A stretch of DNA of 55,662 bases from Verrucomicrobiaceae bacterium (GCA_021298725.1 JAJTDU010000003.1:1-55662); one strand, 5' to 3'; positions 36,605 through 47,005 are shown, counted from the first letter of the stretch. Numbers and translations: made by a program. The notes: generated from the letters alone by a model not told the origin.

Positions 36605-39600
36605 ATGCCCAAGAAACCAACCACCCCATCCACGATCCGCCACATCAAAAAATTGATGGTCGCGAACCGCTCTGAAATCGCCATCCGCGTGATGCGGGCG
36701 GCTACAGAACTTGGGCTGAAAACGGTGGGCATTTATGCGCAGGAGGACCGCTTTTGCCCGCATCGCTTCAAAGCGGATGAGGCTTACGAATTGAACAAGG
36801 ACAAAGGGCCGCTTGGAGCTTATCTGGACATCGAAGGCATCGTGACTTTGGCGAAGGAAAAGGGCGTGGATGCGATTCATCCCGGTTACGGCTTCCTGTC
36901 GGAGAATCCCAAGTTTGCGCAGGCTTGTGCGGACGCGGGGATCATCTTCGTCGGACCTGAGGCGAAGATCCTCGACATGATGGGCGATAAAACGGCGGCA
37001 CGCGAAGTGGCACGCCGGATCAAGGTGCCGATCCTCGAAGGCACGGATGAGCCGGTGAGTGATCGCAAGGAAGCGATCGCTGCGGCGAAGAAGATTGGCT
37101 TTCCGCTGATCATCAAGGCGGCCTTCGGGGGTGGTGGTCGTGGCATGCGCATCGTGCGTGAGGCCAAAGAGAAGTGCAGATTTTGGCCGATAAACACGGC
37201 ACGGTGCTCCATTTGCACGAACGCGACTGCTCCGTGCAGCGTCGCCATCAGAAGGTCATCGAGCAAGCGCCGAGCTATGGCGTGAAGCAGGAGATCATTG
37301 ATGGTCTTTGCGATGCAGCGGTCAAACTGGCCCGTGAAGTGAACTACACGCACGCTGGCACCGTCGAGTTCCTGGTCGATCACGAATCGGGTGAGTGGTA
37401 TTTCATCGAGATGAATCCACGCATTCAAGTGGAGCACACGGTGACCGAAGAGATCACTGGCATCGACATCGTGCGCAGCCAGATTTTGATCGCTCAAGGC
37501 CATGCGATGCACGCGGAGCCTCTGGCGCTGCCTGCACAGGACAAGATCGAGAAGAGCGGTTTCGCGATTCAGTGCCGCATCACCACCGAAGACCCCGAGA
37601 ACGGCTTCACGCCGGACTTTGGCAAAATTTTGACCTACCGCAGCGCCGGTGGCTTCGGCATCCGACTCGATGGCGCTCTCGGCGCCACCAACGCGGTCAT
37701 CACGCCGTATTACGACTCCATGCTGGTGAAGATGACCGTCTTTGCCCGCACCTACCAGCAGGCGCTGGACCGCATGGATCGCGGCCTGCGTGAGTTCCGC
37801 ATCCGCGGCGTGAAGACGAACATCCCGTTCCTCATGAACGTGGTGCATCACCCCGAGTTCATGGCGGGTCAGGCCACGACGCGCTTCATCGACAACAATC
37901 CCGATTTGCTCAAGTTCGTCGCCCGCAAAGACCGTGCGTCGAAGCTGCTCAGTTACCTCGCCGACACCATCGTGAACGGCAATCCGCATGCGAAGGGCCA
38001 CAAGATCGACAAAGCCTTCACCGCACCGCCCATTCCGAAGAGCGATCACCGCGTCGAGCCTGCCAAAGGCACGAAGCAACTGCTCACTGAGATGGGGCCG
38101 GAGAAGTTCTGCAAAGACTGGGTCGCCAAGCAGAAGCGTCTGCTCATCACCGACACCACGATGCGTGATGCGCATCAGTCGCTGCTCGCCACCCGCATGC
38201 GCACCTTTGACATGCTGGCTGTGGCCGATGCCGTGGCACGTCGCACGCCGAACCTTTTCTCTCTCGAAATGTGGGGCGGTGCCACCTTTGACGTGAGCAT
38301 GCGCTTCCTGCGCGAAGATCCGTGGGAGCGCCTGCGGCAGATCCGCGCCAAGGTGCCGAACATCCTGCTCCAGATGCTCTTCCGCGGCTCGAACGCCGTC
38401 GGCTACACGAACTACCCGGACAATGTGGTGAAGGGCTTCATCAAACATGCCGCCGAGAATGGCATGGACATCTTCCGCATCTTTGACTCGCTGAATTATC
38501 TGCCCAACCTCAAAGCTGCCATGCAGGCTGTGCGTGAAGACACCACCAGCATCTGCGAAGGCACCCTCTGCTACACCGGCGACATCCTCGATCCGAAACG
38601 CGACAAGTATGATCTCCAATACTACGTCCGCCTCGCCAAGGAGCTGGAGAAGATGGGTGCGCACATGCTTTGCATCAAAGACATGGCGGGTCTTGTGCGT
38701 CCCTTTGCCGCGAAGAAGCTCGTGAAGGCCCTCAAAGATGAAGTCGGCATCCCGATTCACTTCCACACGCATGACACCAGCGGCGTGAACGCCTCCAGCT
38801 ATCTCGAAGCCGCCATCGCCGGTGTCGATGCGGTCGATGCCGCCATCGGCTCCATGTCAGGCGGCACTTCGCAGCCGAACCTGAACTCCATCGTCGCCGC
38901 TTTGCAAAACACGCCGCGAGACACCGGCCTCGACAGCGAAGCCTTGCAGGAATTCAGCGACTACTGGGCTGCCGTCCGGGCTTTCTACAAGCCCTTCGAC
39001 ACCGCCGAACCCTACGGCACCGCCGAAGTCTATCTCCACGAGATGCCCGGCGGCCAATACACCAACTTGAAGGAGCAGGCCATCGGTATGGGCCTCGGCC
39101 CGCGCTGGCCCGAGATCGCCCACGCTTACGCCGAGGTGAACCAGCTCTGCGGAGACATCGTCAAGGTCACGCCATCCAGCAAAGTCGTCGGCGATCTCGC
39201 CATCGAGTGCGTCGCCCGTGGCGTGAAGCCCACCGACATCTTCAACCTCACTGGCACGAAGTGGAGCAAGGACGTCACCAGCATGTTCGAAGGCTGGCTC
39301 GGCGAGCCTTTCTACGGCATGGAGGCCAACAAGGCCGCCGACAGCCGCAAAAAGTGGAACAAGCTCGCGGATGCCATCGTCGGCAAAGGTGGCAAGCGCA
39401 TCAAAGGCCGCCCCGGCACTCACGCCGCGAAGATCAACCTCGCTGACGTCCGTGCTGAGCTGGAGCAGAAGCTCAAGAAGAAGCCCACCGAAGACGATGT
39501 GTGGAGCTACCTCATGTATCCTGATGTCTTCCTGAAGTTCGCCGACTTCCGCAAAACTTACGGCGACGTCGCCGCGCTGCCCACGCCCGCCTATTACTAC

Positions 39601-40020
39601 GGCCTGCAGGACAAAGAAGAGATCCACATCAGCCTCGAAGAAGGCAAAACGCTCTTCGTCCGCCTCCTCAACATGACCGAGGCCGACTCCAACGGCCAGC
39701 AGACCGCCATCTTCGAGCTCAACGGCTACCCACGCCACACCACGGTCACCAACAAGCTGCTCGCCAAAAACGCCATCACCAAAACCAAAGCTGATCCCGC
39801 CGACGCCACCCAAGTCGGCGCCCCCATGCCCGGCATGGTTGCCAGCATCGCCGTCAGCGTCGGTCAAAAGGTCAAAGAAGGTGACACCATCGCCACCCTC
39901 GAAGCCATGAAGATGTTCGCCGCCGTCGCCTCCCCCGGAGCCGGCACCGTCAGCGAGATCTGCATCAAGATCGGCGAAAGCGTCGAGAGCAAGGACTTGC
40001 TGGTGAGGCTGGTGAAATGA
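36605..40020 (+). pseudogene. pyc: pyruvate carboxylase, disrupted by deletion/frameshift in the biotin carboxylase domain
   Basis: Frame 1 (to 37285) MVANRSEIAIRVMRAATELGL..FGGGGRGMRIVREAK; frame 2 (from 37174) VQILADKHGTVLHLHERDCSVQRRHQK..carboxyltransferase TDTTMRDAHQSLLATRMR..EAMKM biotinyl domain; ERYIxxPRHIE region missing. Confidence 0.88.
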
Positions 40021-40030
40021 TCCCCATGCC

Positions 40031-40294
40031 ATGATTCGAGCCGTCCTCGACACGAATGTCTTTCTGTCCGCGCTTCGTTCGCAGGACGGAGCCTCATTTC
40101 AAATCGTGGACAGGCTTGAGCGTGGTGAGTTCACTCGGGTGCTCAGTCAGACCGTTTTAGCAGAGTATGATGAAGTATTGAACCGCGGCCAAGAAGGAGC
40201 GTACCTCGGTCGATCAAATGGTCGCCTGGGCGGCATGCGTGCCCTACTCGATATGGTTCCGCACGCTCCGCCAATGTCAGGAGATGAGCCATAA
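40031..40294 (+). pseudogene. PIN-domain putative toxin (COG1569-like), C-terminally truncated
   Basis: MIRAVLDTNVFLSALRSQDGAS..VLSQTVLAEYDEVLNR; 87 aa, lacks the C-terminal acidic motifs of the family. Confidence 0.65.
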
Positions 40295-40327
40295 CTAACC
40301 AGCCATATCACCTGCTTTCCCTAAACC

Positions 40328-40399
40328 TCACCCGGCGACGGCATCGTCAGCGAAATCTGCGTCGAGAACAAGGATCTGGTGGTGAGACTGGTGCAGTAG
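40328..40399 (+). pseudogene. decayed duplicate of the pyc 3' end (biotinyl domain tail)
   Basis: SPGDGIVSEICVENKDLVVRLVQ* vs pyc SPGAGTVSEICIKIGESVESKDLLVRLVK*; nucleotide alignment needs one 18-nt gap. Confidence 0.85.
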
Positions 40400-40638
40400 C
40401 CTCTCCAGTCAGACTGACAAGTCTTCACCATACGCCATAGGTCAGGTGGGGCCGGAAAACACAAGACGCTGACCGTTCATGTCATTGCTTGGACCGAGAC
40501 GCTTGCCATGACCCCTTGGAAGAGCCTTCGCGCCCGGCCGCGACATGCCCGAAGTATTCGCCAGTCATTTCATCCCCAGGAGTGCCGAGCGTTAGGGAGC
40601 ACTCTCCTGGGACGCTGCGAACCTTGAGTGCGCCTCGG

Positions 40639-42102
40639 CTATTTTGCCGACACGACCGCAGGAGAGGCGGTCAGCACCTTTTGCAGGGGCTTGGGATAGA
40701 CGCCGAGGATGAGGATGATCAAGACGAGGACACCGGCGACGGCTTTGGAGGCGGTGCTGAGGGTCAGGGCGGTGGTTTCGACGCCTTCAGTGGTGTACAT
40801 CGCGAGGATGGTCTTGAAGTAGTAGTAGAAACCGGCGGCGGCGGCGATGACAGCGCAACTCAGAGCGCCCCAGTAGCCATGGTCGGCGAGGCCGAGGAAG
40901 ACGAACAGCTTACCGATGAACCCAGCGGTGAGCGGCAGTCCGGCAAGGGAGGCGAAGGAGATCGTCATGAACAAAGCCAGCGTCGGATTGCGCTTGGCGA
41001 GGCCGGTGAAGTCCTTGATGTCCTCGCCAAGGCCGTTGGCACGCATGAGACCAAGGCCGAGGAAGCCGAGGACAGTCATGGGCAGGTAGGTGGCAAGGTA
41101 GAAGGCGACGATGCCGCCAGAGGAGAGTTCAAAGCGGGCGGTTTCGCTGCAGGCGAGGGCGAGAAGCAAGTAGCCGGCATGCGAGATGCTGGAATAAGCC
41201 AGCAGGCGCTTCACGCTGGTCTGGAACATGGCGGGCAGACTGCCCAGCAGCACGGTGAGTGAGCCGATGACGAGCAGGAAGGCCTGAACCTCGGTGCTGA
41301 TGATCGAACCGGTGGCGAGGAAGGCCTCCAACGCGCGAGTGAGGACGACAAATCCGGCAGCTTTCGAACCAACAGAGAGGAAGGCGGTGACAGGAGTCGG
41401 AGCGCCTTGATACACATCCGGCACCCACATGTGGAAGGGCGCGGCGGCGACCTTGAAACCGAGGCCGCAGAGAATGAGCGCCGCACCAAAGAGCGCGGTG
41501 GATTTGCTGGTGGCCGGGTTGGCGAGCGCCTTACCAATGCCCTCAAAGCTCATCGTTCCGGTGGCTCCGTAGATCCAGGCGATGCCATAGACAAGGATGC
41601 CGGTCGAGAGTGCACCGAGAATGAGGTATTTGACGCCCGCTTCGAGACTGAAGGCGCTTTTGCGGGCGAAGGCGACAAGGACGTAGAAACTGACGGTGAC
41701 GAGTTCGAGCGCGACGAAGACGGTGACCAAATCACGCGCGGAGGCCATCCACATCATGCCGGAGCAGACGATGAGCGGCAGGCTGAACATCTCAGCCAGT
41801 TTGCCATCGACGGTAAAGCGCGTGAGGTAGGGCGCGCACTCAAGCGTGAGCCAGAGCACGAGCAGCGTGATGACGATGGCGAAGCCTTTGTAGAACAACG
41901 CGAGCGTATCGAGCTGATGCCAGGGCTGCATGAAGCTAGGCAGCGGGGCTCCGCAAAACGGCAGCAGCACGAGCGCGAACGCGGTGCCGGCAATGGCAGT
42001 AAGGCCGAGGGTGCGGCGGGAGATGTCTGGCTTGAAGGCCTCGACGAGCAAAAGAACAAGCCCGAGGAGGGCGAGACCGGCTTCGATGGTGAAAACGCTC
42101 AT
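40639..42102 (-). CDS. nuoN: NADH-quinone oxidoreductase subunit N
   Basis: Multi-TM antiporter-like subunit; AAPFHMWVPDVYQGAPTPVTAFLSVGSKAAGF. Confidence 0.94.
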   Translation of the reverse strand: MSVFTIEAGLALLGLVLLLVEAFKPDISRRTLGLTAIAGTAFALVLLPFCGAPLPSFMQPWHQLDTLALFYKGFAIVITLLVLWLTLECAPYLTRFTVDGKLAEMFSLPLIVCSGMMWMASARDLVTVFVALELVTVSFYVLVAFARKSAFSLEAGVKYLILGALSTGILVYGIAWIYGATGTMSFEGIGKALANPATSKSTALFGAALILCGLGFKVAAAPFHMWVPDVYQGAPTPVTAFLSVGSKAAGFVVLTRALEAFLATGSIISTEVQAFLLVIGSLTVLLGSLPAMFQTSVKRLLAYSSISHAGYLLLALACSETARFELSSGGIVAFYLATYLPMTVLGFLGLGLMRANGLGEDIKDFTGLAKRNPTLALFMTISFASLAGLPLTAGFIGKLFVFLGLADHGYWGALSCAVIAAAAGFYYYFKTILAMYTTEGVETTALTLSTASKAVAGVLVLIILILGVYPKPLQKVLTASPAVVSAK

Positions 42103-42111
42103 GGCAGGGGC

Positions 42112-43575
42112 TTACAGCGCGGATTTCATGAGGTTAAGCAGCAGCCAGGGGCAGCAGCCGGTGACGAGCAGGGTGGCGGCGAGCAGGATGAAGGGCAGAC
42201 GCTGCGAGAAAACGGGGTCGGTCATGAACAAGCCAGTGTTGGCGCTGCCATGGAAGATATTGCGGTAGGCGCGCAGCATGTAAACGGCGCTCATCACAAC
42301 GCCCCAGAGCGCGAGGATTACGGTCCAGTGCAGATTGGAAAGCTCTCCTGCCTTGAACTCAGTGAAACTGCCCGCAAAGACCATGACCTCTCCCGCGAAG
42401 TTGGCGAGACCCGGCAGACCGATGCTGGCGAAGGCTCCGAAGGCGAATAAAACGGTGAAAGCAGGCGCGTGGGTGGCAAGACCGCCGAGCTTATTGTATT
42501 CCAAGGTGCCAAGCTGGTTGCGCATCCGACCACAGAGGCCAAACAGCAGCGCGATGGACACACCATGCGCAAACATCAGCAGAACCGCGCCTTTGAGCGC
42601 GATCTCGGTGCCAGCGGCGAGGCCGAGGAAGATGTAGCCCATGTGCATCACACTGGAATTAGCAAGCGTGTCATCCAGGCGGTTCGCATGGATGGTGACG
42701 AGGCCCATGACGAGGATGTTGCCCAGCAGCATGAGCAGCAGCGCGTTTTGCACCCACTCGACCTGAGCTCCTTGAGGCAGCAGTGGCAAAGCGATGCGAA
42801 TGAGGCCGTAGAGGCCGAATTTCTTCAATACGCCGGAGTGCAGCATGGCAACCGGAGTCGGTGCGGTGGCATAGGCTGGGGCAGCCCAGCTATGGAAGGG
42901 GAAGAGGCTGACGAGCGTGCCAAAACCAAGCAGCAGCACGAAGAAAATCTGCGCCTGCTTGGCCACCGGTAGCGGCGTGAGCTGGGCTTGGTTGCGCAAC
43001 GCTTCGAGGTCAAAAGTGAGCTTGGAACCGCCGCTGAACTCCAACACGACCCAGGCGAGACCGGCGAGCAGCACCAAACTGCCCGCACCAAGGTAAATCG
43101 TGGCTTTCCAGGCGACGGCCTTGCGCTGCGCGGCATCCGCACGGCCGTGAAGCGCGATCATGAGGAAGGTCGGGATCAACGCCAGCTCATGGAAGGCGTA
43201 GATGAAGAAAACGTCCGTGGTGAGAAACGCGCCCATCGCACCGCCGCCGATCAGCAGCGAGGAGATGTAGAAAATATTGGGCCGGTCCTCGATCTGCCAC
43301 ACAGCGGCCAGCATCACCAGCGAGGTGAGTAGGGCGAGGGTGAGCGAGACACCATCCGCGCCGACGGCGAAGCTGATGGCCGGATTTTCGAGCACCACGC
43401 GGGCGTTGGTGAAGGCGAGTCCCGCAGGTTTGGCGGCATACTGCACGCTGGCGTAGAGCACGAGCGCTAGATTGACGAACGTGGCCCCGAGGGAGGCGGC
43501 ACGGGCGGGCGCACCGAGCCAGACCGCGAGGGCGGCCAGCAGCGGGAGTGCGATGATGATTTCAAGAACGCTCAT
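42112..43575 (-). CDS. nuoM: NADH-quinone oxidoreductase subunit M
   Basis: FYISSLLIGGGAMGAFLTTDVFFIYAFHELALIPTFLMI; LFPFHSWAAPAYATAPTPVAMLHSGVLKKFGLYGLIR. Confidence 0.95.
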   Translation of the reverse strand: MSVLEIIIALPLLAALAVWLGAPARAASLGATFVNLALVLYASVQYAAKPAGLAFTNARVVLENPAISFAVGADGVSLTLALLTSLVMLAAVWQIEDRPNIFYISSLLIGGGAMGAFLTTDVFFIYAFHELALIPTFLMIALHGRADAAQRKAVAWKATIYLGAGSLVLLAGLAWVVLEFSGGSKLTFDLEALRNQAQLTPLPVAKQAQIFFVLLLGFGTLVSLFPFHSWAAPAYATAPTPVAMLHSGVLKKFGLYGLIRIALPLLPQGAQVEWVQNALLLMLLGNILVMGLVTIHANRLDDTLANSSVMHMGYIFLGLAAGTEIALKGAVLLMFAHGVSIALLFGLCGRMRNQLGTLEYNKLGGLATHAPAFTVLFAFGAFASIGLPGLANFAGEVMVFAGSFTEFKAGELSNLHWTVILALWGVVMSAVYMLRAYRNIFHGSANTGLFMTDPVFSQRLPFILLAATLLVTGCCPWLLLNLMKSAL

Positions 43576-43587
43576 TCAATTTTTCCA

Positions 43588-45465
43588 TCAATGGCCAAGG
43601 CGGGGCAGCACAAATACGACAAGATAAACCACGGCGATGACGCCGCCGCCGAGCAGGAAGGTGTAGCCTTGCAGATGACCGCCTTGCAGCATGCGGGTGG
43701 CGGCTCCGAGACGGGCGATGATCGCCGCAGGCAGGCGGGCGACGATGCCATCGACAAACACACGCTCAAGCGCGGTGACGATCCACGCCAAGCCGTCCTG
43801 GCAGACGCGGACGATCACGGTGTAGATCTCGTCGAAATAGAACTTGTTAGCGAAGAGCTTGATGCTGATTGGGTCCTTATCCTTGCCGCGGTAGAGATAG
43901 ATGGCAGCGCCTGCTCCCAGGATGAGGGCGGCGAGCGAGGCGAACAGCACGGTCTGATGGCCTTCAACGTGCGGCGGTTTCATGGCTTGCAACGGCGCGG
44001 CGAGCACGTCGTAGCCGGAGAGCACGGAGAAGATCGACAAAATCGCCAGCGGCAGGATCATGACCATCGGGGCTTCAGTGGCGTGATGCGCGGAATCGGT
44101 GCGGGGTTTGCCAAAGAAGGCCACAATGAGCAGTCGCGTCATGTAAAACGCCGTCAGTGCTGCCGTGGCCGCTCCAGCGAGGAACAATACTTTGCAACCA
44201 CTGTCATAAGCGGCTCCGAGAACGGCTTCCTTGCTCCAGAAACCGCTCAGGAACGGCACACCCATGAGAGCGGCGGTGCCAATGGCGAAGGTCCAGAAGG
44301 TGACTGGCATGTGCTTGCGCAGGCCTCCCATTTTCCAGATGTCCTGCTCGTGGTGGCAGGCATAAATCACCGCGCCAGAGCCAAGGAAGAGCATCGCCTT
44401 GAAGAAAGCGTGCGTGTAGAGGTGGAACATCGCGGGATGTCCCGGATCGGCCGCGTGCGCTCCCTGGTGCCCGTGCTGCGCGGCCATCGCCACTGCACCG
44501 ACGGCCATGACCATGTAACCGAGCTGAGAGAGTGTGGAGTAAGCGAGCACTCGCTTGATGTCGTTCTGCTGCGTGGCCATCAGCGCGGCGAGCAGCGCGG
44601 TGCCACAGCCGATGCCGGCGATGATTTCTGCCGCAAGAGGCGAGGCGGTGACGAGGAAACTGACCCGCACGAGCATGTAAACACCCGCCGCGACCATGGT
44701 GGCGGCGTGGATAAGCGCGGAAACCGGCGTGGGGCCTTCCATCGCGTCCGGAAGCCACACATGCAGCGGGAACTGGGCGGATTTGCCAACTGCGCCAAGG
44801 AAGATGCACAAAGCGGCAGCGGTGGTGAATCCGGCACTGTAACCCGGCGCATCCGGACGCAGCGGGCCGGAGGTGAAGGCCGTTTCGAGGTCGATCAGAT
44901 TCACATTGCCGCCGTTCGCGCCAAACAGCAGCAAGATGCCGATCATGAAGCCAAAATCGCCGATGCGGTTGGTGAGGAAGGCTTTTTTGCAGGCCTCGGC
45001 AGCGCTGGCCTTCTGATACCAGTGGCCGATGAGCAGGTAGGAACTCAAGCCGACCAGCTCCCAGAAGATGAACATCATGAACAGGTTTCCGGCCAGCACG
45101 ATGCCGGTCATGGAGAACATGAAGAGCGACAGCGAACCGAAGAAGCGTGGTTTCGCCTCGTCATCCTTCATGTAGCCGAGGGAGAAGATGTGAACCAGCA
45201 TGCCGACGAAGCTGACGATGAACATCATGCCGCGGCTTTGCTTGTCGATCAGCGCGTCGATGCCCGCGTTGAAGGTTCCGACTTCGATGAAGGGCAGCAG
45301 CAGGCGGTTATCGTCGTCCGCCGCCAAGAAGAACAAGCAGGCGATGAAGGAGATGATCGAAGAACCGAGGGAGATGAGGACGGAGGCCCCTTTGAGCTGA
45401 CGATGCCCCAGGAGGATGAGGAGCGCCGAGAAGAAAGGCAGCAGAAGGATGATGCTGGCGTGCAT
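43588..45465 (-). CDS. nuoL: NADH-quinone oxidoreductase subunit L
   Basis: FWELVGLSSYLLIGHWYQKASAAEACKKAFLTNRIGDFGFMIG; VGKSAQFPLHVWLPDAMEGPTPVSALIHAATMVAAGVYM. Confidence 0.96.
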   Translation of the reverse strand: MHASIILLLPFFSALLILLGHRQLKGASVLISLGSSIISFIACLFFLAADDDNRLLLPFIEVGTFNAGIDALIDKQSRGMMFIVSFVGMLVHIFSLGYMKDDEAKPRFFGSLSLFMFSMTGIVLAGNLFMMFIFWELVGLSSYLLIGHWYQKASAAEACKKAFLTNRIGDFGFMIGILLLFGANGGNVNLIDLETAFTSGPLRPDAPGYSAGFTTAAALCIFLGAVGKSAQFPLHVWLPDAMEGPTPVSALIHAATMVAAGVYMLVRVSFLVTASPLAAEIIAGIGCGTALLAALMATQQNDIKRVLAYSTLSQLGYMVMAVGAVAMAAQHGHQGAHAADPGHPAMFHLYTHAFFKAMLFLGSGAVIYACHHEQDIWKMGGLRKHMPVTFWTFAIGTAALMGVPFLSGFWSKEAVLGAAYDSGCKVLFLAGAATAALTAFYMTRLLIVAFFGKPRTDSAHHATEAPMVMILPLAILSIFSVLSGYDVLAAPLQAMKPPHVEGHQTVLFASLAALILGAGAAIYLYRGKDKDPISIKLFANKFYFDEIYTVIVRVCQDGLAWIVTALERVFVDGIVARLPAAIIARLGAATRMLQGGHLQGYTFLLGGGVIAVVYLVVFVLPRLGH

Positions 45466-45474
45466 GGCGTCTCG

Positions 45475-45792
45475 TTATCCCTGAAGTTTGGTGACGGACT
45501 CGACATCGACACTCTGCTTGGTGCGGAAGAGAGCCACGATGATGGCAAGACCCACAGCCACCTCAGCGGCGGCCACGGTGATGGTGAAGAACACGAGCGA
45601 CTGCGCAGTGTAGTCTGGCAGGCTGTTCACGAGATGGAAGCGGGAAAAGCCGACCAGCGCGAGGTTCGCGGCGCTGAGCATCATCTCCAAGCACATATAA
45701 ACGATGATGATGTTCCGGCGGGCGATGACGCCTGCCAGCCCGAGAGCAAACAGCATGCCGCTGACGACGAGGTAATGACCGAGCGTGATCAT
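45475..45792 (-). CDS. nuoK: NADH-quinone oxidoreductase subunit K
   Basis: ITLGHYLVVSGMLFALGLAGVIARRNIIIVYMCLEMMLSAANLALVGFSR. Confidence 0.95.
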   Translation of the reverse strand: MITLGHYLVVSGMLFALGLAGVIARRNIIIVYMCLEMMLSAANLALVGFSRFHLVNSLPDYTAQSLVFFTITVAAAEVAVGLAIIVALFRTKQSVDVESVTKLQG

Positions 45793-46373
45793 GGCGCGCT
45801 GCTCCTTTCGCGTTTGCTGAGCACCACGACGCCGATGGTGCCAACGAGCAGCAACAGGCCGACGACTTGGAGGTGGAAGCCGTATTGGTCAAACAACGTG
45901 AAGCCGATGAGTTTGGCGTCTGGCAGCGTGCCTTCCTTGAGGTCGTTCGTGATGGTGGGCAGCGCGGCAGCACGGCCGATCTTGCCTGCGGCCTCGGTGA
46001 GGGCCAGCGGGGTGTCAGTGGAGCTTTTCTTGGCGATGGCCGAGCTGCTGACAACCGTGATGATTTGCAAGACGAGCAGCACGGCGATGAGCACGCCGGA
46101 GATGATCGGGGCGAAGCTCAGCTTTTTGCCTTCCTCCGCTTTGATGTCCAGCAGCATGATGATGAAGAGGAACAGCACCATCACAGCGCCTGCATAAACG
46201 AGGATTTGGATCACGCCGATGAAGTAAGCGTCGAGGCTCAAAAATAAGGCCGCGAGTCCTACAAAGCAGGCGGCGAGTGACAAAGCGCAGGAAACCGGGT
46301 TGCGTCCCGTGACGACCATGAAGCCGAAGCCCAGGGTGATCAATGCCAGCAAATAGAAGAGCAGCGGAGGCAT
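45789..46373 (-). CDS. nuoJ: NADH-quinone oxidoreductase subunit J
   Basis: NPVSCALSLAACFVGLAALFLSLDAYFIGVIQILVYAGAVMVLFLFIIMLL. Confidence 0.94.
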   Translation of the reverse strand: MPPLLFYLLALITLGFGFMVVTGRNPVSCALSLAACFVGLAALFLSLDAYFIGVIQILVYAGAVMVLFLFIIMLLDIKAEEGKKLSFAPIISGVLIAVLLVLQIITVVSSSAIAKKSSTDTPLALTEAAGKIGRAAALPTITNDLKEGTLPDAKLIGFTLFDQYGFHLQVVGLLLLVGTIGVVVLSKRERSSAP

Positions 46374-46918
46374 CACTTCAATTCGTTCCACTTGTTCACC
46401 AGCCCCACGCGCTGGCCGCCGATTTCATAGAGGCGTTTTTTGTCGTGGACCATCTCCTGGCGTGAGAGACCGGTGATGGCGTAGTCTTTGCGCAGGTAGA
46501 TGGCCTGCTCCGGGCAAACCTCCTCGCACATGCCGCAGTAAATACAGCGGATCATGTCGATTTCGAACTCCTTGGGCCGCTTTTCGACCTTAGCCCACGG
46601 ATCGTCGCTCGGGATCTCTCCAGGGGTGATTTTGATGGCCTTCGGCGGGCAGATGAACTCGCAGAGTTGGCAGCTCACACAGCGCTCGCGGTCATGCTCG
46701 TCGGTCACGAGGGCCGGGGCACCGCGGTAGTGCTCAGGAAGCTGGTCGTCCCACTTCTGCTCCGGATATTCCATCGTCATCTTCGGCTTCTTACCGGCGA
46801 TTTGCAGGAAAGTCTTGATGCCATGGCCGACGGTGATTTTCAGGCCCTTGAGGAGCGTGGAAATGAACCAGCGTTCATGCCAGGCGAGCTTGGGGCGTTG
46901 TACGGTGATGGTGGCCAT
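46373..46918 (-). CDS. nuoI: NADH-quinone oxidoreductase subunit I
   Basis: Two 4Fe-4S motifs: CVSCQLCEFICPPKAI and CIYCGMCEEVCPEQAI. Confidence 0.95.
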   Translation of the reverse strand: MATITVQRPKLAWHERWFISTLLKGLKITVGHGIKTFLQIAGKKPKMTMEYPEQKWDDQLPEHYRGAPALVTDEHDRERCVSCQLCEFICPPKAIKITPGEIPSDDPWAKVEKRPKEFEIDMIRCIYCGMCEEVCPEQAIYLRKDYAITGLSRQEMVHDKKRLYEIGGQRVGLVNKWNELK

Positions 46919-46951
46919 TGCGCGGGTTCCGCAGGGTAAAAAGAGTCTCCG

Positions 46952-47005
46952 ATTATCCAAGTCTCCCGCAGAGCGGCAACCGCTATTTGTGAAAAATTTC
47001 ACAAG
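46952..47005 (-). promoter_or_regulatory. putative nuoI promoter with CRP/FNR-superfamily-like palindrome
   Basis: 18-bp palindrome identical to the nuoD one (46987-47004), TTGCCG at 46974-46979, 16-nt spacer, GATAAT at 46952-46957. Confidence 0.65.

Noticed and set aside
36886-38772. 628-aa minus-strand ORF antisense to pyc
   Set aside because: Shadow ORF; the plus-strand pyc homology is unambiguous.
40576-40610. Imperfect hairpin ccaggagtgc...gcactctcctgg between the pyc remnant and nuoN
   Set aside because: 2-nt bulge and no T-tract on either side; could be structural but not supportable as a terminator.
43591-46197. 868-aa plus-strand ORF antisense to nuoL/nuoK/nuoJ
   Set aside because: Shadow of strongly conserved nuo genes; His/Asp/Glu/Arg-rich with no domain signature.
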